Virus record (IMG/VR): IMGVR_UViG_3300010885_037407
Coordinates: 1 to 64,000 of that record
Direction: 5' to 3' (one strand)
DNA from: a virus
DNA length: 64,000 bases
Below, piece by piece: positions 52,967-61,240 of the stretch (the stretch's first letter is position 1; every line of letters starts with the position of its first letter). Below the pieces are notes generated by a model. The model made no database searches. It was given only the letters and a program-made list of their open reading frames with translations, and was not told the origin of the DNA. The position numbers and the translations under genes are program-made.

Positions 52967-54021
52967 TATTTTTGACTGAATGCGGCTAATGTTCCAAAAC
53001 TATTTGCTAGCCAAGAATCCACATTAGGAATAACTGCATATACTTTATCAGCCATAAACATTTGTTTAAAGTTAAAAGTATCCATTAATGGAATTTGTCG
53101 ATTTGCTATGTCAGCAATAATTCCTTTGTAATTAGCAGATATATCCAAATCTTCCAAAGACATTAGTGCCCAATTAAGTCTTAATTGAACTTCACAATCT
53201 ACTACAGTTTGATAAACTTTGTGAACTGCTTTGTTAGCTTTGCAATAATCTAAAATATCTTCTAATCCAATTGTATCATTACTTAATAACATTGGAAATT
53301 TAGACTGCATAGTCTTTATTCCAACACCTTTTATTCCTTTGATGTTATCTGAACCGTCGCCCATAAATACTTTATAATGAATAAAGTTATGAGAAGGAAT
53401 TCCAAATTTAGTAGCTACTTCATCTGGAGTATAGAACTTCTTTTCTACTGGTCTCCATACTGAAGTGTTTTTATCTACTAATTGAATAAAATCCTTATCA
53501 TCTGACATTATGATTACTTCACTTTGTTTAGGTCTGAATACTTCAGTTGCTAAATAAGCTATTGTATCGTCTGCTTCTATATTATCTATAGAAATAAGTG
53601 TCAATGGTAAACACTGTAAATATTCAGATAGCTTTGCCATTTGTTGTCGTAAGGATTGAATTTCCTGTTCTTGAGTTTGGTCTCCAACATCATCACGTCT
53701 ATTAAATCTAGTAGGTACTGACCTTCCTTCTTTATAGCCCGAGTGCATTTTCTTTCTTCTTGCAGAACCCCCTTTGCCATCAAATACAATTATACACCTT
53801 GTAGGTTTGAATTGTCTAATAATAGCAGCAATGGATCTTAAGAATCCTACATAACCTCCGATATGGTCACCATCGTCATTGACTAATGGTACCGCACTAA
53901 AACAACGAATAAAAGAATTCAGGCCGTCGACAATTAACACTTTACTGTCTTTGCCTAGGCCTGTTTCCTGTTTATCGTGGTCTTCGCGAATCTGTCTTAA
54001 TAAATCAGCGTAACCTTTCAT
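52966..54021 (-). CDS. 5'-3' exonuclease / RNase H (FEN-like, T4 Rnh type)
   Basis: VLIVDGLNSFIRCF near residue 28 and IIVFDGKGGSARRKKMHSGYK near 98 are the first metal-binding Asp clusters; VIIMSDDKDFIQLVD near 172 is the second; GDGSDNIKGIKGVGIKT near 222 is the H3TH DNA-binding loop. In T4 this protein removes RNA primers and processes Okazaki fragments. Length 351 aa fits. Follows recA by six bases. Confidence 0.85.
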   Translation of the reverse strand: MKGYADLLRQIREDHDKQETGLGKDSKVLIVDGLNSFIRCFSAVPLVNDDGDHIGGYVGFLRSIAAIIRQFKPTRCIIVFDGKGGSARRKKMHSGYKEGRSVPTRFNRRDDVGDQTQEQEIQSLRQQMAKLSEYLQCLPLTLISIDNIEADDTIAYLATEVFRPKQSEVIIMSDDKDFIQLVDKNTSVWRPVEKKFYTPDEVATKFGIPSHNFIHYKVFMGDGSDNIKGIKGVGIKTMQSKFPMLLSNDTIGLEDILDYCKANKAVHKVYQTVVDCEVQLRLNWALMSLEDLDISANYKGIIADIANRQIPLMDTFNFKQMFMADKVYAVIPNVDSWLANSFGTLAAFSQK

Positions 54022-54027
54022 AACTAT

Positions 54028-55194
54028 TTAAGAGTCTTCTCCTTCAAATTCTGTTTCGATTTCAATATCATCTACTCCAAAATGTTCTCCGGCTTTGTAA
54101 TTAATAATGTACTTTTCACAAATTGTTCTATATACTTGATCTTTCATCTCTGGATCATCCATTAATTTAGTTTGGAAATCCTTTGATTGAAATTTGATTA
54201 TCTCTCCTGTGTCAGAGTTAGTATATGTATACCAAGCACCTGCCTGAGTAACCAAACCATGATTTTTCAACATGGTCAACCAAGAACCATAATCATCTAT
54301 ACCAGAGTCAAAATAAATTTCATAATCTACAGATCGTAAAGGCGGGCCCATACGATTTTTAACTACCTGAGCTCTTGTTGTTATTCCTAACACTGCTTCT
54401 GGAGCATCTGAAGATTTTGCTAATTTAATTTGACCTACTGATTTAAGACGTAAACGAACTGATGAGTGAAATGCTATTGCTTTTCCACCTGACGTTGTCC
54501 ATTGGTCACCAAATGATACTCCTAATCGAGTACGTAACTGATTTGTAAATATTAAACAAATACGCTCTCTACCAATGAAATTGGTAATTTTACGCATTGC
54601 TTTTGATAGGATAATTGCTTTAGAAGTTGCCCAACCGTCTTTGTCATAATCTGATGACATTTCTTGTTTTGTTGAAGCTCCTGCTACAGAGTCTACTACA
54701 ATAGTAACTAATCTATTTTTTGCATTCTTCCTAACTGATTCCACAATTGTTTCAATAGACTCGAATATGTCTTCAACAGTATCCAAAGGAACATATAACA
54801 TATCCTTTAAATTGATACCTATTGCTTCAAGGAACTCTCTAGAGATAGCATTTTCAGTATCAATATATACTGCTAATCCACCTTTCTTTTGAGTATCAGC
54901 TAAAGCATGTGCCGCTAATAGTGATTTTCCTGAAGCTTCTAAACCTGTGATTTCACAAATTCTTCCTACTGGTAATCCACCATTTGGTCTATTAGCAATA
55001 GCTAAATCTAACATTGTAGAACCTGTCGATATCCATTCTGTGACGTCTGACGGTGAATCTGAATCTCCTTCTAAAAAATAAGCTACTTTATAGTTAGAGC
55101 TTTTAAATTTCTTATTAAGGTTATCAGCTAACACTGACGCCAAGTCATCTTCTAATGCCGATGCTTCTTCTACTGGTTTTGTTTTTTTCGCCAT
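54028..55194 (-). CDS. RecA/UvsX recombinase
   Basis: Walker A GLEASGKS at 84-91 with Lys90; Walker B VTIVVDSVAG near 164-173; FTNQLR near 215 (the L2-preceding NQxR); TTSGGKAIAFHSSVRLRL near 230-248, close in style to the RecA L2/SVR region. It promotes strand exchange in phage recombination and replication restart. It is translated directly after a hairpin that follows the ssb gene. Confidence 0.9.
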   Translation of the reverse strand: MAKKTKPVEEASALEDDLASVLADNLNKKFKSSNYKVAYFLEGDSDSPSDVTEWISTGSTMLDLAIANRPNGGLPVGRICEITGLEASGKSLLAAHALADTQKKGGLAVYIDTENAISREFLEAIGINLKDMLYVPLDTVEDIFESIETIVESVRKNAKNRLVTIVVDSVAGASTKQEMSSDYDKDGWATSKAIILSKAMRKITNFIGRERICLIFTNQLRTRLGVSFGDQWTTSGGKAIAFHSSVRLRLKSVGQIKLAKSSDAPEAVLGITTRAQVVKNRMGPPLRSVDYEIYFDSGIDDYGSWLTMLKNHGLVTQAGAWYTYTNSDTGEIIKFQSKDFQTKLMDDPEMKDQVYRTICEKYIINYKAGEHFGVDDIEIETEFEGEDS

Positions 55195-55202
55195 AATTCT
55201 CC

Positions 55203-55227
55203 TAGAGAAACCTTTCGGTTTTCTCTA
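55203..55227 (-). promoter_or_regulatory. Intercistronic hairpin between ssb and recA
   Basis: On the minus strand, TAGAGAAAACC, a GAAA loop, and GGTTTCTCTA pair into a stem of about ten pairs with one bulge and a stable GNRA-type tetraloop. It starts right after the ssb stop (55228-55230). The strong ribosome binding site of recA (AGGAG) overlaps the base of its 3' arm, so stem stability could limit recA translation or block 3' decay of the ssb message. Confidence 0.6.
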
Positions 55228-56010
55228 CTATTGATTAAATAAGTTGTCGAATGCTGAAGCTACATCATCTACTTTTGCAACTGGAGCTGCATCAGCGATT
55301 CCTGCTTGATTTGCATTAACTGCTTTTGGAGCAGGGGCAGCACTTTCTTCGGCAGCATTTTCAGGATCTAACCAATTGTGTAACAATTTAGTCATTTCAT
55401 CATATGTGTACTCTTTGAAAATGTCTGTCGCTTTAGGTTGGTTACCTAACTTCTCTAATACACCTTTATCAGATGTTACAGGAGTTTGATTAGGTTTAAC
55501 GCGAATAGATGTTTCTGGGTATGATTTACCAGTTTGGTCAGCAGCTTTGAACTCTACAGATACATCACGTCCAGCAACTGGATCTGTGATATCTCCATAA
55601 TCAGGATCTGAAATAAATCCTAAAAGTTCTTGATATACTGATTTACCGAATCCCCAAAACTTAACTCCTTCAGATTCTTTACCTCTTACAATAATAGGCA
55701 CATAACAACGCATTGTTGGCTCTAATTTCTTACCAGCTTTCCAATCGTCCGAATTTCCTGTTGATTTAAGTTTGTCTCCAAATTCCATAATTGGGTCAGG
55801 GCGACCAAATGACATTGGAGATAGTACAGATTTTCCACCAAAGTTATAATGGAAATAAAGTTCAATAAATGGGTTCTCTCTGTTGTGTTGATAAGGTACA
55901 ATACGAACTACTTGAGTGCCTGGTTCAGGCTTCCATAAATTGTTTTGTTTTTGTGTTACATTTTGTAACGAGTTTAATTTTTGCTTGATAGCGTCTAAAT
56001 TAATAGCCAT
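55228..56010 (-). CDS. Single-stranded DNA-binding protein (T4 gp32-like)
   Basis: 260 residues with a gp32-like layout: a short basic N-terminus (LDAIKQKLNSLQNVTQ), an OB-type core containing TQVVRIVPYQHNRENPF and YVPIIVRGKESEG, and a long Ala/Pro-rich linker ending in the acidic tip DDVASAFDNLFNQ, which recruits partner proteins. The zinc site of T4 gp32 is not visible. It has the longest 5' leader of the window (103 bases). Confidence 0.75.
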   Translation of the reverse strand: MAINLDAIKQKLNSLQNVTQKQNNLWKPEPGTQVVRIVPYQHNRENPFIELYFHYNFGGKSVLSPMSFGRPDPIMEFGDKLKSTGNSDDWKAGKKLEPTMRCYVPIIVRGKESEGVKFWGFGKSVYQELLGFISDPDYGDITDPVAGRDVSVEFKAADQTGKSYPETSIRVKPNQTPVTSDKGVLEKLGNQPKATDIFKEYTYDEMTKLLHNWLDPENAAEESAAPAPKAVNANQAGIADAAPVAKVDDVASAFDNLFNQ

Positions 56011-56113
56011 TTTGTTTAATTTTATTTGTTAATGAATAATTAATAATTAGCAATTGCTGATGTAACTCGAGTGTCTAGAATGTTCTACTTACATTTCAAT
56101 AACTAATATAACT
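56011..56113 (-). promoter_or_regulatory. Long structured leader of the ssb gene
   Basis: 103 bases between promoter and ATG, where other units have 4-28. It contains small self-complementary elements on the minus strand (TAGAACATTCTA near 56076, AGCAATTGCT near 56049, TAATTATTAATTA near 56036) in AT-rich surroundings. T4 gene 32 is autoregulated by binding its own leader; this could be a parallel. Confidence 0.4.
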
Positions 56114-56145
56114 TAAATATAAGGTAATCTTTTGATAGTACCTAA
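56114..56145 (-). promoter_or_regulatory. Promoter of the ssb-recA-exonuclease unit
   Basis: Minus strand: TTAG, 20 bases (core TATCAAAAGATTA, G at position 13), TATATTTA. Confidence 0.6.
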
Positions 56146-56152
56146 TATTTTT

Positions 56153-56641
56153 TTATTTATTGTTTTTAGCATCTGTATAAACGGTTTTTAGCCATTTAAC
56201 GAATCCCATTTTTTCGTCTTGTTTGATATTTGGATATTCTTTGAAGAACTCCATTGCAAATTGATTGAATGTTGAAGCGTCTTTTGCCATTTGGTCAACA
56301 TCACTCATTGCAGATTCACTTAACTTACTTTCTTTAATTCCTAATATTGCATTTAATTCAGAAAGAACTAATTTAAGTTTGGTTGGGCTCAAAGTTCTTA
56401 AATATGCTAATCTATTATCCATTCCTGAAGATCCTTCATATCCCGTAGCTATCTTAACAGTTAATGGATTGAATTGACTTTGAGTTTTGTGCATAACATT
56501 TAAAATCTTTCTCTTATTAGCTTCATTGCCTTCAATTGTATTATGAATTTTACTAGCTAAATCTTTTTGTATTGTAGAAGCTTCATTTAATGCTTTTTTT
56601 ACTTCCTCTTTGATAAGAGCTTTGAATTCAGATGCTTTCAT
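56153..56641 (-). CDS. Helical protein with shared N-terminal helix (162 aa)
   Basis: MKASEFKALIKEEVKKALNE is the third copy of the leader seen at 1828 and 2115. The rest is mostly helical with SSGMDNRLAYLRTLSPTKLK and a C-terminal VKWLKTVYTDA. Coupled to the gene above with a one-base gap. It lies next to recombination genes; function unknown. Confidence 0.55.
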   Translation of the reverse strand: MKASEFKALIKEEVKKALNEASTIQKDLASKIHNTIEGNEANKRKILNVMHKTQSQFNPLTVKIATGYEGSSGMDNRLAYLRTLSPTKLKLVLSELNAILGIKESKLSESAMSDVDQMAKDASTFNQFAMEFFKEYPNIKQDEKMGFVKWLKTVYTDAKNNK

Positions 56642-56642
56642 A

Positions 56643-57026
56643 TTATAAATTTATGATTTGATATACTTTGGTATGAAGTATTTTTAATTCGTTATTTGAT
56701 GTTACTAGTAGTGAATTAGAATATTTTGTCCAATCCACAGAAAATTTAGTATCTAGCACTCCATTGTTTTCTTGACGAATTAACGCATTCAATGAATTGA
56801 TAGTATACATAGTGTTAGTTTCTTTTTTACGATGTACTAACATTGCTGCAGGTAATTGTTTTCTTGTATTACCTTTCTCTACATTGAAACTACATATAAG
56901 CTCCGGGCTGTCTTCAATAGATAATATGAAAATTCTTTTATACACAACCTCATAAGTTTTATCGATCATTTCTATTGAATTATCGATTAAGTCCTCCGTA
57001 GAGAAAACGCAGATTAATTGTATCAA
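56643..57026 (-). CDS. Conserved-looking phage protein, uncertain start (127 aa)
   Basis: The frame opens with TTG at 57026 (IQLICVFSTEDLIDNS); the first in-frame ATG is 19 codons later. The segment RKKETNTMYTINSLNALIRQE followed by GVLDTKFSVDW is familiar from hypothetical proteins of T4-like phages, and homology memory favours the longer TTG start. A different 25-codon frame from ATG 57055 overlaps this start. Function unknown. Confidence 0.55.
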   Translation of the reverse strand: MIQLICVFSTEDLIDNSIEMIDKTYEVVYKRIFILSIEDSPELICSFNVEKGNTRKQLPAAMLVHRKKETNTMYTINSLNALIRQENNGVLDTKFSVDWTKYSNSLLVTSNNELKILHTKVYQIINL

Positions 57027-57069
57027 AGCTTGTATATATTATAAGTGATTTTGTCATATATAAATATCG

Positions 57070-58422
57070 TTAAAACTTTTTTTCTGCTAGAATCATATTA
57101 TGATAATCTGGACCTATCTCTAATTTTGTTGGAAACTTACCTTTTTGTTCTAATTCTTCTTTTATTATTTTTAATACTTTTGCACCATCTCTTTTGTCAA
57201 AATCAAACAAAAACGAATCATAGGTATATAATATCAACTTGGAAGAGTAGTTTGAAATACGTTGGAGTATATTATGAATAACGGCCATGTTTCTTTCGGT
57301 TTCATAAGACTGTAAAACATAGTTTAAAAGCTTTGCTGCATTCATATCACTGAAAAATGATTTGAACAATTTTCTTCCAAACATTGTTGTTTCAATATAA
57401 CCATCTTGTTTATATTGATTCCAAAGAAGCTGAGTATATTCATGTACTTTGGCAAAGAAAGGTATTTCCAAATACTCCTCTCCAATTCCTCCATATAATT
57501 GTTTAAATGAAATTGACTTTGTTTCAGAATATTCTGCAGGTGTTAAAGTCTCTTTACCAAAATAAAATTTACCTAAATATTCATGCACAGAACAATCTGC
57601 TGGAAATTGATAATCGACTAACTCTGCTAGTAGTCTTAAGTGATATGCATCATAATCAAAAGAAAGCATAAATCCATTTTCTCCAAATCTAGATACAAAA
57701 GATGCTCTTGCTCCATTGTCTTTGTTTAAAGCAGCATAGTTAATACCACCAAATCGATTTGAAGGTCTTCCTGTTGTAGTATAGATGTTATATTCTGTAT
57801 AAGCAAAGTTATCATATAAAGGTGCTTCATTGAATTTTGTTTTGAATTGTTCATAGTTTGTAAATAAACCATTTTGTTCTATTTGATAAAGTGAATCCAA
57901 TATCAAATTGTTGTATTTGTCAAATGCTGGATCTTCTTTGAAATAATCATATACATCTAAAAATCTTTGAGTAATAGATTGTGACTTTTCAATGTGCTTG
58001 GTAATTGGAATAATAGTATTTAAGTTGCTAAACTTTCCAAAATTTCTAGTAAAGAAATCATGTGCTGGTGTATCAAAGTCATCTTCAATAGGTTGATTCC
58101 TATGAAAATATTCTACCATATTAATATCAATTATATTGTCATGATCAAGAAACCGTTTAAATCGCTTCTTGCCATACACAAATAATTTTCTATCTAAAGG
58201 GAATTGTTTAAGAAGCTCTTCTGATAATGGTAAGCCTTCAGTATGGTTGAAAACTATCATAACTTCTTTGTCTAAATTAACAACATATATATAAATTACT
58301 GAAATTGAATCTGTATATACCGGTCTTTCTCCATTACAGTATGTTGGAACTACAATCCAATCATATGCGCTGCTTTGGTCTAGGAAGGAATCAAATTCTA
58401 ATTTGGTCTCTATTATTTTCAT
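57070..58422 (-). CDS. Family A DNA polymerase-like protein
   Basis: The C-terminal half shows family A polymerase motifs in order: TGRPSNRFGGINY at 217-229, motif A SFDYDAYHLRLLAEL at 254-268 (Asp256 metal ligand), the O-helix KSISFKQLYGG at 302-312, GYIETTMFGRKLF at 341-353, Gln371, and motif C YDS at 401-403 with Asp402 but Ser in place of the usual Glu. The N-terminal 190 residues lack clear exonuclease motifs. It may act in repair, gap filling or priming beside the family B replicase, or be reduced in activity. Confidence 0.75.
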   Translation of the reverse strand: MKIIETKLEFDSFLDQSSAYDWIVVPTYCNGERPVYTDSISVIYIYVVNLDKEVMIVFNHTEGLPLSEELLKQFPLDRKLFVYGKKRFKRFLDHDNIIDINMVEYFHRNQPIEDDFDTPAHDFFTRNFGKFSNLNTIIPITKHIEKSQSITQRFLDVYDYFKEDPAFDKYNNLILDSLYQIEQNGLFTNYEQFKTKFNEAPLYDNFAYTEYNIYTTTGRPSNRFGGINYAALNKDNGARASFVSRFGENGFMLSFDYDAYHLRLLAELVDYQFPADCSVHEYLGKFYFGKETLTPAEYSETKSISFKQLYGGIGEEYLEIPFFAKVHEYTQLLWNQYKQDGYIETTMFGRKLFKSFFSDMNAAKLLNYVLQSYETERNMAVIHNILQRISNYSSKLILYTYDSFLFDFDKRDGAKVLKIIKEELEQKGKFPTKLEIGPDYHNMILAEKKF

Positions 58423-58429
58423 ATCCTAG

Positions 58430-58461
58430 ACAATATAAGTAATTCTTTTAATCTATACAAA
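58430..58461 (-). promoter_or_regulatory. Promoter of the family A polymerase unit
   Basis: Minus strand: TTTG, 20 bases (core GATTAAAAGAATTA, G at position 13), TATATTGT, seven bases before the ATG at 58422. It overlaps the end of the upstream gene. Confidence 0.6.
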
Positions 58462-59091
58462 TAACTTTTTAATATTATCATCAACATATTTAGAATGTAC
58501 TGATAATTCTATATAATCGGTTATAAAGTCTTTTAATCCAGGAAATTCTCTATTCTTTAAAAGTGCCATTCTTTGATTAGTTGAATATACTCCAAAAATT
58601 GTATTATGCCCAGTTATTTCATCATAAAATGGACCTGTCAATTTCCAATCCAATGCAAGTACATTATACAATGACTTATCAATTCCATTTTTTGATTTGG
58701 ACCAAAGTTTAAATTGTGCTTTATCAATTTCAAAAATATCTTCAAAAGTACTTCTATTACGTCTTTGTATAAAATACCGCACTATTTTACCATTTTCATA
58801 ATCTTCTAAAGTAGGCAAATTAAATGCATAATAAGGAGCTTTATGTTCTTCACGTTTTTTTAATTGACTATATACATAATTATCAGGCTGAGCTATTGTA
58901 TTAACATATTTAATTAATATTTTTGATTCCATATTATGATATATGGGACCGGTCATATATATACCGTCTATATAACTATGATAATAGCCTATATATTCTG
59001 TACCATCTTCTAACATCCATTCTTTACCAATAGTGTAAAGATTGTTGATAATATGTGACGCTGGATAATATAATTTTTTTCTAGTTGCCAT
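58453..59091 (-). CDS. Putative virion-associated protein (212 aa)
   Basis: KLYYPASHIINNLYTIGKEW followed by LEDGTEYIGYYHSYIDGIYM, then NLPTLEDYENGKIVRYFIQRR, a compact aromatic-rich protein. It lies at the promoter-proximal end of the structural genes, which suggests a neck, tail or baseplate role. Recognition is by context and pattern memory, not a named family. Confidence 0.5.
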   Translation of the reverse strand: MATRKKLYYPASHIINNLYTIGKEWMLEDGTEYIGYYHSYIDGIYMTGPIYHNMESKILIKYVNTIAQPDNYVYSQLKKREEHKAPYYAFNLPTLEDYENGKIVRYFIQRRNRSTFEDIFEIDKAQFKLWSKSKNGIDKSLYNVLALDWKLTGPFYDEITGHNTIFGVYSTNQRMALLKNREFPGLKDFITDYIELSVHSKYVDDNIKKLFV

Positions 59092-59098
59092 AATTGTA

Positions 59099-60898
59099 TT
59101 AACTTAATAACCTACAAATAGTTTGTAATGATGTAGTCCAGTCATTTGCTGAAATAGTATGCTCTACTTTGGTAATAGTAAACGCTATTTTTGTTTTTTG
59201 ATATACAGTAGGTAAATAATTTGTAGAAATTACATTGCCAAATACAAATCCTTCAATACCATCTAAAGTACATGAAAAGTCTATTGGAAATGGAATTGCT
59301 TCATTTGAATTACTCGATCCAGAATTTTGTTCTGTATATACTCTTTTTAGAGCTTCTTGCAGTGCGGATACGTGTGCTGAAGTTGGACCTGCCGGGCCTT
59401 TATCACTTTTTGTATCTTTAGCATCCATTGGTTTTTTAGCTTCTTCTAAATCTTGCATTGCAGTCGGGTCAGTTTTTGCAGGTTCGTTTGATAACGCGCC
59501 ATAATTTGCTTTACCTGTAGCTGATGAATCAGTTCCTATAAATGCCGTGGCTGCCATTGCTGACGGAATTTTTGCTTGCAATGATATACTTCTAGCTATA
59601 CTATTATTAACAACTGCAGATATTACATAAGGTGTTATTTTGTCATCTATATAATTAGTATCTTGAATCCAAAATTCAGTTTCTTTTTTAGGATTTTGTA
59701 CAATAGATAATTTAAATCTAGTTCCACTGTTTTTATATATTGAATCAAAAATAATACCTAATAATTTTGATGTAGACGAATCTGTAGATTTCTGATTGTC
59801 ATCTTTTTTCGACCCCATATCTGAAATTTGTTTTGTAATCCAGTCTATATTAATCATAATTGCACTAGCGTCTCCTTTGCCCATTGCGCCTATAAATCCG
59901 CCATCACTAAATCCATAATCATGTTCCCCGCCATATTTTCCATATCCAGGAAATACTACTTCTAAAAAATTACCAGATACTAATTTTGCATTGTCAGTTA
60001 CTGGATTAACTTTAGTTACATTCGCGTCACATAGTATTTCCAAATCATCTAATGCCTTTCCTGATGCTGCTCTTAATCTATCTTTTAAAAGTATTATTAA
60101 ATATTGTAATGAAATATAAAAATGTGGAGTATCCGTTGATTCTATATCTGTTGATTCTGTAGATGCTTCAGCTGCTCCATAAGAACTTGGAAACACTAAA
60201 CATCCAATATGATTTGCAATTAATCCATGGGCTAAATCTTTGGCCTTTGCTTGAGCTATAGTTAATTGTCCAGTTAATGAATTTCCTATAATAGTATCAT
60301 TTAATGCATCAGTAACTTTTGCAGCTGATGCTGCAGCCGCATTAGCATGAGTACTTAATATAGCTATACCTTTACTCATTCCATAACACATACAATCAAA
60401 TCCTCCTATTGGCGTAACTTGATATGTAAAGTTATAGACAATACCTTTGAAATATCCACTTTTGCCTCCTGCTCCTCCAGCTTGATTCCATCCATAATTT
60501 ACTGTTAAATCTGCTGATAGATCAAAAAATGCTTGTGCTGCGTTTAAATCTACTAAATTATAAACTGTAAATGCTAATTCGCATTTTTTAATAGAACCAA
60601 AATCTCCTTCATTGTAAATTTTAACTGAAGTAATGTGAGGTTTCGGTAACCACTTTCCAGCAGATGATTGGCCTGGCTCGTATAATCCTCCACCAGAAAT
60701 ACCTCCGCCTGTCGGTAATTTAAGTGATGCTCCTCTGTTAGATAATTTATGATGTGCACTTGCCGACGCCCATGCCATTTTTCTTGTTAGCCATGCATGA
60801 GCATCAGATGTTCGTGAAGTAGCTCCATAATGTGCTTTACGTGCGTTAAGTGCTCCTACAACACCTCCATCTACTTGCGTATAAAATATAGTTTCCAC
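59099..60898 (-). CDS. Putative baseplate hub/structural protein (599 aa)
   Basis: A long virion-type protein, low in Cys, with beta-rich segments (KKCELAFTVYNLVDLNAAQ, GIVYNFTYQVTPIGGFDC, FRFKLSIVQNPKKETEFW-type strands) and an Ala/Ser/Lys-rich linker near 480-510. The end (FTITKVEHTISANDWTTSLQ) resembles tail-hub proteins in which a final domain contacts the spike. The gp53-type wedge gene adjacent to it, sharing one base, supports a baseplate location. Confidence 0.55.
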   Translation of the reverse strand: METIFYTQVDGGVVGALNARKAHYGATSRTSDAHAWLTRKMAWASASAHHKLSNRGASLKLPTGGGISGGGLYEPGQSSAGKWLPKPHITSVKIYNEGDFGSIKKCELAFTVYNLVDLNAAQAFFDLSADLTVNYGWNQAGGAGGKSGYFKGIVYNFTYQVTPIGGFDCMCYGMSKGIAILSTHANAAAASAAKVTDALNDTIIGNSLTGQLTIAQAKAKDLAHGLIANHIGCLVFPSSYGAAEASTESTDIESTDTPHFYISLQYLIILLKDRLRAASGKALDDLEILCDANVTKVNPVTDNAKLVSGNFLEVVFPGYGKYGGEHDYGFSDGGFIGAMGKGDASAIMINIDWITKQISDMGSKKDDNQKSTDSSTSKLLGIIFDSIYKNSGTRFKLSIVQNPKKETEFWIQDTNYIDDKITPYVISAVVNNSIARSISLQAKIPSAMAATAFIGTDSSATGKANYGALSNEPAKTDPTAMQDLEEAKKPMDAKDTKSDKGPAGPTSAHVSALQEALKRVYTEQNSGSSNSNEAIPFPIDFSCTLDGIEGFVFGNVISTNYLPTVYQKTKIAFTITKVEHTISANDWTTSLQTICRLLS

Positions 60899-61218
60899 TA
60901 TCTAGAAGTATTTTGTTCTTGTAACATTAATAAAACTTGTTGATAATCTGCAGGTACTCTTATTTGAGACTCTGGTTCTAAATATAATGAATCCTTTCGT
61001 AACTCTGGATTTGCAGCTGCTATTATCCACCATAAATCTACATTGGAATAATATTTCCATGCTAATAAATCCAATCGCTCTCCAAATGAAGTTATAACAT
61101 ATATATCATCATCTTGTTTTTCAATTACAGGATCGATTAATGAGTCATAATATCTTCTTTTGTTATCTAAATCTAGTTTGGCTGGCTGAGTAAATGCGTA
61201 ATTGTTATACCTGCTCAT
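60898..61218 (-). CDS. Baseplate wedge protein with LysM-like domain (gp53-like)
   Basis: FGERLDLLAWKYYSNVDLWW at about 48-67 is a LysM-like start, continuing IIAAANPELRKDS and ending with a strand like QIRVPADY. Phage wedge proteins of the T4 gp53 type have this architecture at 100-200 aa. It would bind the baseplate or peptidoglycan. Shares one base with the neighbouring gene. Confidence 0.75.
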   Translation of the reverse strand: MSRYNNYAFTQPAKLDLDNKRRYYDSLIDPVIEKQDDDIYVITSFGERLDLLAWKYYSNVDLWWIIAAANPELRKDSLYLEPESQIRVPADYQQVLLMLQEQNTSR

Positions 61219-61240
61219 ATTTCATTATATTTAAAATTAA

